A DNA stretch of 6,727 bases from an uncultured Bacteroidales bacterium (lineage in GTDB: Bacteria; Bacteroidota; Bacteroidia; Bacteroidales; Muribaculaceae): the NCBI GenBank assembly GCA_947175585.1, contig CAMWNL010000094.1:1-6727 (forward strand). Reading direction: 5' to 3'. Numbering within the stretch: the stretch's first letter is position 1; every line of letters starts with the position of its first letter. A model generated the notes under the pieces. That model made no database searches and had not been told where the DNA came from. It worked only from the letters and a program-made list of their open reading frames with translations. A program made the translations under genes and the position numbers. This document shows positions 1-6,500 of the stretch, piece by piece.

Positions 1-2
1 GC

Positions 3-134
3 TATATACCGCGCCTTGTTGAAGCTGGTGTTCCGATTGTTGTCAACAGTGATGCCCACGTTCCGGCGCTTATTGACGCCTCCCGTGAATATGCTTTTCA
101 ATTATTAGATGATGCAAAGTCCAAAAACGCTTGA
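3..134 (+). CDS. PHP-domain metal-dependent phosphoesterase, C-terminal fragment
   Basis: Only the last 43 codons are present; the gene begins upstream of the window. Frame 3 reads through without a stop to TGA at 132-134. The fragment contains GVPIVVNSDAHVPALIDA, followed by a short helix ending AFQLLDDAKSKNA. A hydrophobic strand leading into N-S-D-A-H is the last metal-binding motif of the PHP fold, in which Asp and His ligate the di- or trinuclear metal centre. PHP proteins hydrolyse phosphate esters (histidinol phosphate, nucleoside 3',5'-bisphosphates, oligoribonucleotides), and this fragment cannot show which. Its tail overlaps the start of the downstream U32 gene by about 26 nt in a different frame, so the two are probably co-transcribed and perhaps translationally coupled. 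The PHP family assignment is fairly sure; a histidinol-phosphatase-like role is only one possibility. Confidence 0.8.
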   Translation, partial: YIPRLVEAGVPIVVNSDAHVPALIDASREYAFQLLDDAKSKNA

Positions 135-1965
135 ATTACTTGCTCCGGCGCGTGATGCAGTTATCGGTATCGAGGCAATAAAACATGGTGCGGATGCTGT
201 GTATATTGGTGCGGATGCATTCGGAGCGAGGGTTGCGGCCAGAAATTCGATAGAAGATATAAAATCACTCGTTGATTTTGCTCATCGGTTTGATTCTCGT
301 GTCTATGTGACGCTTAACACCTTGATATATGATGACGAGCTTCGTGAGGCTGAGGCGCTTATACGTAAGTTGTATACAGTAGGTGTTGACGCACTTATTG
401 TACAGGATTTGTCAGTGCTGAGAATGGATATCCCACCTATAGCGTTGCATGCGAGTACACAATGCGACACCAGAACTGTGGCAAAGGCTAAGTTTCTTGA
501 AGACTGCGGATTTTCTCAGATTGTTTTGGCTCGTGAACTCTCCCTTTTTCAGATAAAGGAGATTACGGATACGGTTACCGTACCGGTCGAAGTTTTTGTC
601 CACGGAGCTCTATGTGTTAGCTATAGTGGTGATTGTCAGGCAAGCTTGTTTGCTACCGGTCGAAGTGCCAATCGCGGTGAGTGTGCCCAGATGTGTCGTT
701 TGCCATATTCGCTTGTTGATGAAAATGGAAATCGTCTTGCGGCCGATGGACACTATTTGTCATTACGGGATATGAATCGTCTTGACCGTCTTGCAGACCT
801 TGTTGATGCAGGAGTCTCGTCATTTAAAATCGAAGGACGATTGAAAGAGAGTGATTATGTGCGTAACACTGTAGCTGCTTATTCCCGTGCTCTCGATATT
901 GTTGTTGATGCGTCTTGCGGAGGATACACGCGTCAGTCGGTCGGTGATGTCCGCCTTAATTTCGAGCCCGACGTAACCCGTTCATTTAACCGTCGTTTTA
1001 CGTCTTATTTCCTTGATGGCAGACCATCTGGCGCAGCGTCTATGGCTTCAATTGACAGTCCGAAATGGATCGGCCGTCGTGTGGGCGTAGTTAAGGCTGT
1101 TAAAGGACATGGTATCGTCGTCAAGACTGATGAGAGTCTGAATAATGGAGATGGCATCGGATTTTTTGGTCCAGATGGCCGATATAATGGGTTTAGGGTT
1201 AATCGTGTAGATGGTAATGTGATTTATCCTGCTTCGGATGTTGATGTGAGTTCCGGTGACGTATTGTATCGTAACCGCGATAAAAAACGTGATGATTTAA
1301 TGGCCACATCGACGGCCGTAAGGACAATTGAAATAGATGTTTTGCTCCGTAGGGCGGATGATGGTTATATAGCATTATCCATGTCTGATAGCAGTGGCCA
1401 CCGGGTGGAGTGTTCGACCGCGTGTCCGGTAGAATTATCGCGATCCCCTCAACTTCAGGCGCGCGAACGTGTAATCAGGAAAACCGGTGATACGATCTAC
1501 CGTGTCGGTCGGTTTACCGATATGATTCCCGACGATAGCTTCATCGCGGCTTCATTGCTGGCAGATTTGCGACGCAGGACGATTGCTGCGTTGGATGAGG
1601 TTAAGCGAGCGACATATAAGTTTGATTACAGGCGATCTGAAAAATCAGATATTAAGAGTTTTCGGGCTGATGCACTGGATCGACATGATAATGTGGCAAA
1701 TCGACTTGCACGTAAATTTTACCATGACCATGGTATCGAGGTTGCAGAAGCGGCGGCCGAAGTCACTATGCCTGACCGTAGTGCAGACCGTAGGGTGATG
1801 AACACTCGCTATTGTTTGCGTCGTGAGCTGGGCGCTTGTCTCAAAACACCGGGTGGCTCAAAGTTTCCGGTTCCGCTTTATTTGAAAGCGCAAGGCGTGG
1901 AGTATAGATTGGATTTTGATTGCAATAAATGTGCAATGAACGTGGTTTTGCCGGCAAAAAAGTAA
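109..1965 (+). CDS. rlhA: RlhA-type U32 family protein (23S rRNA C2501 hydroxylation)
   Basis: 618 residues; the E. coli RlhA family member is about 650. RlhA is needed for iron-dependent formation of 5-hydroxycytidine at 23S rRNA C2501, so this is a cytoplasmic RNA-modification protein despite its old 'collagenase/peptidase U32' label. The N-terminal TIM-barrel part (about 8-260) starts LELLAPARD and carries HGADAVYIGA, VTLNT, GVDALIVQD and LHASTQCDTRTVAKAKFL, which closely match my memory of E. coli RlhA. The U32 signature E-x-F-x2-G-A-L-C-x4-G-x-C spans 161-176. Cys169, Cys176, Cys192 and Cys196 are candidate iron-sulfur ligands; UbiU/UbiV of this superfamily bind a [4Fe-4S] cluster with similarly placed cysteines. 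FKIEGRLK lies at 239-246. The C-terminal domain holds RYCLRRELGAC (Cys569, Cys577) and DCNKC (Cys605, Cys608). The protein ends about 10 residues after the last Cys, so it lacks the C-terminal tail of the E. coli protein. Two adjacent ATGs (109, 112) are possible starts, and neither has a Shine-Dalgarno sequence. Both lie inside the end of the PHP gene. Confidence 0.88.
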   Translation: MMQSPKTLELLAPARDAVIGIEAIKHGADAVYIGADAFGARVAARNSIEDIKSLVDFAHRFDSRVYVTLNTLIYDDELREAEALIRKLYTVGVDALIVQDLSVLRMDIPPIALHASTQCDTRTVAKAKFLEDCGFSQIVLARELSLFQIKEITDTVTVPVEVFVHGALCVSYSGDCQASLFATGRSANRGECAQMCRLPYSLVDENGNRLAADGHYLSLRDMNRLDRLADLVDAGVSSFKIEGRLKESDYVRNTVAAYSRALDIVVDASCGGYTRQSVGDVRLNFEPDVTRSFNRRFTSYFLDGRPSGAASMASIDSPKWIGRRVGVVKAVKGHGIVVKTDESLNNGDGIGFFGPDGRYNGFRVNRVDGNVIYPASDVDVSSGDVLYRNRDKKRDDLMATSTAVRTIEIDVLLRRADDGYIALSMSDSSGHRVECSTACPVELSRSPQLQARERVIRKTGDTIYRVGRFTDMIPDDSFIAASLLADLRRRTIAALDEVKRATYKFDYRRSEKSDIKSFRADALDRHDNVANRLARKFYHDHGIEVAEAAAEVTMPDRSADRRVMNTRYCLRRELGACLKTPGGSKFPVPLYLKAQGVEYRLDFDCNKCAMNVVLPAKK

Positions 1966-1981
1966 GTGGTCTTATTTTTTT
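1956..1981 (+). terminator. Weak terminator-like A/U-rich hairpin at the rlhA stop
   Basis: AAAAAAGTAAG (1956-1966) and CTTATTTTTTT (1971-1981) pair over 11 positions, one of them a G-T wobble, around the loop TGGT. The 3' arm is itself a T-tract. The hairpin includes the rlhA stop codon. The stem has almost no G-C pairs, so termination could be inefficient. It is the only terminator candidate for the PHP-rlhA unit before the next promoters. Confidence 0.35.
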
Positions 1982-1988
1982 GCTAAAT

Positions 1989-2019
1989 TTTGCCATTTTT
2001 AAAAATATAAATAGATTTG
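1989..2019 (+). promoter_or_regulatory. Promoter P1 (Bacteroides -33/-7 type)
   Basis: TTTG at 1989-1992 and TAGATTTG at 2012-2019 are separated by 19 nt. This exactly fits the Bacteroides sigma-ABfr consensus TTTG / TAnnTTTG, with element centres 25 nt apart. Transcription would start around 2024-2027 and give a leader of about 210 nt before the oxidoreductase start codon. The surrounding sequence is very A/T rich (TTTTTAAAAATATAAATAG), as is usual for promoters in this phylum. The call rests on motif and spacing only. Confidence 0.55.
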
Positions 2020-2022
2020 ACG

Positions 2023-2054
2023 GTTGTAAGAGCCGAATAATTTAGCTAACTTTG
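2023..2054 (+). promoter_or_regulatory. Promoter P2, tandem to P1, with overlapping palindrome
   Basis: TAACTTTG at 2047-2054 is a second perfect TAnnTTTG, 35 nt downstream of the P1 element. A 3-of-4 match to TTTG (GTTG, 2023-2026) lies 20 nt upstream of it. Transcription would start near 2059-2062, leaving a leader of about 175 nt. The perfect 8-nt palindrome TTAGCTAA (2042-2049) overlaps the upstream edge of the -7 element and could be half of an operator, although a palindrome this short is also expected by chance in A/T-rich DNA. Confidence 0.5.
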
Positions 2055-2105
2055 AACCACGATAAACTCCACTGATATTTCAGCTCTTTGAAATTGTAAT
2101 CCTTT

Positions 2106-2139
2106 TTTCTATTCAACCTTCGTGAAAAGAAATTTTTTT
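2106..2139 (+). terminator. Terminator-like hairpin inside the operon leader (possible attenuator)
   Basis: TTTCT (2106-2110) pairs with AGAAA (2128-2132). Inside it, TTCA (2112-2115) pairs with TGAA (2123-2126), separated from the outer stem by a single A-A mismatch, with a 7-nt loop ACCTTCG. Seven T residues (2133-2139) follow directly. The shape is that of an intrinsic terminator, though with only two G-C pairs it is weak. It lies downstream of both proposed promoters and about 95 nt before the start codon. That position suits attenuation, but it could also be read as a back-up terminator for rlhA. Confidence 0.3.
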
Positions 2140-2234
2140 AATTTGTTACCGCTGATTTGATAGGAAATAGATTGCTTGAACAGTGGTTTTGTCTACATCT
2201 CTAAGCAAACTAAAAAACTATTAATAATCCAATC
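2140..2234 (+). other. Remainder of operon leader; candidate hairpin before the start codon
   Basis: No reading frame or recognised riboswitch is visible. TTGCTT (2172-2177) and AAGCAA (2203-2208) are perfect complements around a 25-nt loop; past one mismatch the pairing extends by two more base pairs (AG with CT). CAGTGG (2181-2186), inside that loop, complements CCACTG near the start of the leader (2069-2074). The final 25 nt before the ATG are A/T rich and unstructured, with no Shine-Dalgarno sequence, typical of Bacteroidota starts. The pairings are short and may be chance. Confidence 0.25.
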
Positions 2235-3521
2235 ATGAAATCGAGCAGAAGAACATTTCTCAAGACTCTCGGCGCGGCAGGTTTATTTACTATAATCCCA
2301 CGCCACGTTCTTGGTGGTAACGGCTATATACCGCCAAGTGATCAGTTAACCCGTGGAATCATTGGTGTCGGCGGCATCGGCCGTTCGTCCTATCACTTTA
2401 ACAGCGATAAGACATGTCGTCTTGTTGCCTTGTGTGATGTTGACAGCAACCATCTCGCGTCTGCATCAAATCTCGCTAAAGACCGCTTTGGCGAAACTGT
2501 AGCTCAGTATCACGATTTCCACGATCTTATCAATGATACAAACGTTGATATCGTTCATATCGCTACGCCCCCTCATTGGCATGGTATTATGGCCGTAGAA
2601 GCTGCCAAAGCCGGAAAGGATATCTGGTGTGAAAAACCGATGACCCGTACTATCGGTGAAGGCCAGAGAGTGGTGGAAGCCGTTCAGCGCTACAACCGTA
2701 TTTTCCGTCTTAATACATGGTTCCGTTTTAAAGACACATTCTATGGTCTCGGCACAGAAGTTCAGCCTTTGAAGAAGCTTGTCGACAGCGGTATGCTCGG
2801 CTGGCCTCTTAAGGTGACGGTTTCCGGTGCAACCGGTTTTGCATGGAAATTCTTCTGGACGGGCCGCGAAAATCTCGTGCCACAGACTGCTCCCGCCGAA
2901 CTCGATTACGATATGTGGCTCGGCCCGGCACCATATAAGCCTTACAACTCTCACCGTGTTCATCAGACATTCCGTGGTTATTGGGACTATGATGGTGGAG
3001 GTCTCGCCGACATGGGTCAGCACTATCTTGATCCTATCCAATATCTCCTCGGCAAAGACAACGATCTCCCCGTTAAGATCGAAGTCGATGCTCCTCAGCA
3101 GCACCCTGATGCGGTAGGCACATGGCGTAAAATTATATATACTTATGCCGATGGATGCCAGATTGTGCTTGAAGGCGAGGGCTATGAAAGTGAAGGTAAA
3201 GTGCCCTATATCGAAGGTCCGAATGGTAAAGTGTATAAAGGCTTCGAATGTACTATCCCGGATGTGATGAATAAGATTGCCGAACTTCCTGACCCCGAAC
3301 CACAGCGTACTGACTTCCTGCAGTGTGTTCGAGATCGTCAGAAATTCGCACTCAATGAGCAGAACGGCCACTATAGCTGTACGCTTGTCAATATGGGTAC
3401 TATCGCTTTGCGCCTTGGCCGCAACGAACTTGCCTTTGATCCACAGACTCAGACATTCATCAATGATGATGCTGCCAATGCGCTGATCAATCAGCCAATG
3501 CGTGGCCCTTGGAAAATCTAA
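2235..3521 (+). CDS. Exported Gfo/Idh/MocA family NAD(P)-dependent oxidoreductase
   Basis: 428 residues. The N-terminus carries a twin-arginine motif S4-R-R-T-F-L-K10, a short hydrophobic stretch (11-21), then PRHVLGG, the usual N-terminus of Tat-type Gfo/Idh/MocA proteins in Bacteroidota. The mature enzyme begins near residue 28-38. The Rossmann dinucleotide-binding loop is GIIGVGGIG (41-49), followed by LVALCDVD (63-70), whose terminal Asp suits NAD(H) better than NADP(H). Further motifs are HIATPPHWH (108-116) and WCEKPMTRTI (131-140), where Lys134 is the family's catalytic or cofactor lysine. GGGLADMGQHYLD (254-266) supplies Asp259, His263 and Asp266 in the substrate site. The fold should be a nucleotide domain (about 38-160) plus an alpha/beta catalytic domain. 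Family members oxidise or reduce sugar and cyclitol hydroxyls; some act at C3 of glycosides. The substrate cannot be read from sequence. The next gene, 32 nt downstream, encodes a DUF1080 protein, which favours a glycoside 3-dehydrogenase role. Export of a dinucleotide-dependent enzyme makes sense if the cofactor is bound tightly before Tat transport, as in Zymomonas glucose-fructose oxidoreductase. Confidence 0.9.
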   Translation: MKSSRRTFLKTLGAAGLFTIIPRHVLGGNGYIPPSDQLTRGIIGVGGIGRSSYHFNSDKTCRLVALCDVDSNHLASASNLAKDRFGETVAQYHDFHDLINDTNVDIVHIATPPHWHGIMAVEAAKAGKDIWCEKPMTRTIGEGQRVVEAVQRYNRIFRLNTWFRFKDTFYGLGTEVQPLKKLVDSGMLGWPLKVTVSGATGFAWKFFWTGRENLVPQTAPAELDYDMWLGPAPYKPYNSHRVHQTFRGYWDYDGGGLADMGQHYLDPIQYLLGKDNDLPVKIEVDAPQQHPDAVGTWRKIIYTYADGCQIVLEGEGYESEGKVPYIEGPNGKVYKGFECTIPDVMNKIAELPDPEPQRTDFLQCVRDRQKFALNEQNGHYSCTLVNMGTIALRLGRNELAFDPQTQTFINDDAANALINQPMRGPWKI

Positions 3522-3553
3522 TTATCATCACATTTCTAACATAGAACTCTAAA

Positions 3554-6500
3554 ATGAACAAACGTTCTTTATCTTTTATACTACTGTCGTTGTTCATGTG
3601 CTTCGGTCTCACATCCTTTGCACAGCTCGACAGCCGTAACCGCACTGCAGAGACCGTCATCAGCGACGGTCTTGCGCAGTTGCCGGCTAAAAATCAAGCG
3701 ACTTATAATGAGGTTATCAGCGAGATGGCCGCAACAGGTCAGAAGGGTGTCGAAATGCTCGCTGCTATGCTAAAGCCGGCTGAGACTAATCAGAATGCAC
3801 TCTTTGAATATGCAATCGATGCGATTGTCAGCTATGCCACTCGTGCTGATAATGCTGCTCTCCAGCAGCAGATTCACGATGGCTTGGTAGCCGGCCTTAA
3901 AAAGTGCACCGATGATCCTAATCGTGCATTCCTGATGACTCAGTTATCTAAGCTTGCGCGTCCGGGCGATGCACAGATTTTCGCGTCTTATCTCAATGAT
4001 CCGTATCTTCGCAACTATGCTATCAACGGTCTGGCTCTTGTTCCCGGTGATGACGAAATAGTTGCTGAAATTATCAATTCTGCATCAACTCCCGAAGCAG
4101 AGCTCGCTTATGTAGCTTATTTCAAAAAACTTAAAGGAGTTGAGCCTGTATTGATCAAATGGACTGAGAGTAATGACCCCAAAGTGCTTACTGCAGTTTA
4201 CAATGCGCTTGCCGAGTGTGGCACTGATGCTGCAATCAAACCATTGCAGAAAGCTGCTAAGGCCGTTAAATTTGCTAACGATCCGACCGGCGCTACTGAC
4301 GCATATCTGAGACTTCTTGCTAATCTTGGTGATAAGAACGCGGTGGCAGCTGCTAAGGAAATCACTAAAGCAAACAACGATTATGCACGTTGTGCTGCGC
4401 TTGATATCATCCTTAACAGTGACAAAGCCAATGCGCAGAAAAATGTGCTCGATGCTCTCAAGGATAAGAATATCGCCTACCGCAACACAGCGCTCACTGA
4501 CGCTCCTGCAGTATGCGGAGAGGGTATTTTTGACGTTGTTGCCGGCAAGTTTAAATCATTATCTCCGGAGGCAAAAGTTGATGTAATTAATTGGCTTGGT
4601 AATAACCATGTTGCTTCTCAGATTGATCTTATCACTGAGAATATTTCTGCTAAAGACCTTGCTTTGGCAAAATCTGCTGTGGCGGCTACCTCTAAGATTG
4701 GCGGTGACAAGGCTCTCGTAGCCCTCACTTCAGTGCTTGGCCAGGATAATGAACTGTCTGCAGCTGCTCAGAATGCCCTGCTTTCATTCAACGGTGATAT
4801 CGCGTCAGGCGTTCTTGCCGCTTTAAATTCGACAGACACTAATGTCCTCGTGCAGGCTCTTCAGCTTGCTGCAGCCCGTCATATTTATGACTCTTGTGAT
4901 AAAGTTGTTAAATTGATGGCTAATGGCAATGCTCAGGTCAGCGATGTTGCGCTTAAGAGTTTTAAAGGCGTTGTCCGTCCTCAAGACTTCGAAAGCGTGT
5001 GCGCTATTCTCGATAATGTAACTGACCCCGCCGTGGTAAGTGAAATACAAGCTGCTGCTAAAAACTCTATTGTCAGTCTGACACCGGAAGAGCAGTATAA
5101 TCGAGTTAACGCAGTAATGAATAAGCAGACCAACAGTAAGAATATTGTGAAATATTATCCTTTGCTTGCTCAGGCTGCGACTCCCGAAGCAATTGACCGT
5201 CTTCTTGCAGCATACAATGCTGATAACAGTGCTGAAGCCTACGCCGCTCTTATGCAGGTTAATAGTCCGGCAATGATTCCCGTTCTCTATGAAGTAGCGG
5301 CAAATCATCCTGCGCAAAAAGATGCAGCTCTTAACCGCTATATTGATCTTGTTCAGAGCAATGGTTTCCCGGCAATTGATCAGTATCGCCTTTATAGCAA
5401 TGGACTGGGACTCAATCCTTCAGTCGGTGTTCAGAACCGTCTGCTCCGTGCACTCGCTGACGGCCGCACTCTCCCTGCTGCCATGCTTGCTGCTAAATAT
5501 CTTGATAATAAAGAGACCGCTCTCGCGGCAGCTTCGACTGTTAAATATATCTTTGCTAAAGAACCTTCTCTTCAGAAAGGTTTGACTGTTAAGGATATTC
5601 TTGATAAGACTCACAAAGTTTTTGTAGAGTTTGGCGTAAACGATGCCGATGCCGGATATGCTGCTGATGAAGTTGCAGGTATTCTTAACGGTTTTGACAC
5701 AGAAGGAGGCTATGCTGTGGTAGCTGAAGCCGGACCGACCGGAGACTTCGAAAATTTCGATATGTATTTTGATTGGAATGGTGTTGAGCCCATTACGCTT
5801 ACACTCCGTTCGATGCCTCTTGTAACCATAGATCCGGCGCCCGGATTGACCGTTGGTAATGGCATTCTGCAAGCTCTTCCTGCAGGCCCGCAACCCGTTC
5901 ATGTGCGTATGCTCAATGACCGTATGTTTGTTGAGGTAGGATCTGTTCCTTTCGCTGTTAACGATGTTGTAGTTAATCCCGTAGCCGGTAAGGACGCTCC
6001 ATACTCTGGAACTGTATCAGTTAGCAATCCTAAGGCTGTCCGCAACTTCTACTTCAATCATCTCCCTGATACTCCGATCTTCACTCTCTCTCCCGAAGAA
6101 GAAGCTCAGGGCTTTGAAGTGCTCTTCGACGGACGTTCGCTGGATAAGTGGCATGGCAACACTGCGGCCTATGTCCCCGTTGACGGTAGCATTTATGTGA
6201 CTGCTCAGTATGGTGGTTCAGGCAACCTTTATACAAAGAAGAACTATAGCGACTTCATCTATCGCTTTGAATTCTTCTTTGATGTTCCGGGTGTCAACAA
6301 TGGTATCGGTATCCGCACAGGTAAAGACGTTACAGGTGTAGACGCTGCTTTCCACGGTATGGAAATCCAGGTTCTTGACCACGATGATCCGATGTACGGT
6401 GGTTATCCCTATGGTTGGACCGGTATTCAGCCTTACCAGATTCATGGTTCTATTTATGGCGTTGTGGGTGCTAAACACCTCGACTTCGGCCCCATCAAGC

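Noticed and set aside
2466..3371. A 301-codon open frame on the minus strand, antisense to the oxidoreductase
   Set aside because: It is codon-aligned with the real gene and stays open only because the sense strand uses no TTA, CTA or TCA codons there. Its translation is low-complexity in Ile/Thr/Phe and resembles no family, whereas the + strand frame has clear Gfo/Idh/MocA motifs.
3522..3553. Possible terminator or promoter between the oxidoreductase and the HEAT-DUF1080 gene
   Set aside because: The 32-nt gap has no inverted repeat, T-tract or TAnnTTTG element, which supports co-transcription.
3554..3625. Lipoprotein signal (Cys16) in the HEAT-DUF1080 protein
   Set aside because: The residues before Cys16 are L-F-M, which do not fit a lipobox, and the hydrophobic core continues past the Cys to a normal SFA|Q site.
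4317..5585. Short + strand frames at 4317-4586 and 5322-5585
   Set aside because: They lie out of frame inside the large uninterrupted gene that begins at 3554, and their translations look random.
4823..5902. Two minus-strand frames (4823-5317 and 5420-5902) antisense to the HEAT region
   Set aside because: Both are codon-aligned shadows of the large + strand gene, with Ser/Cys/Ile-rich translations, no start context and no recognisable domain.
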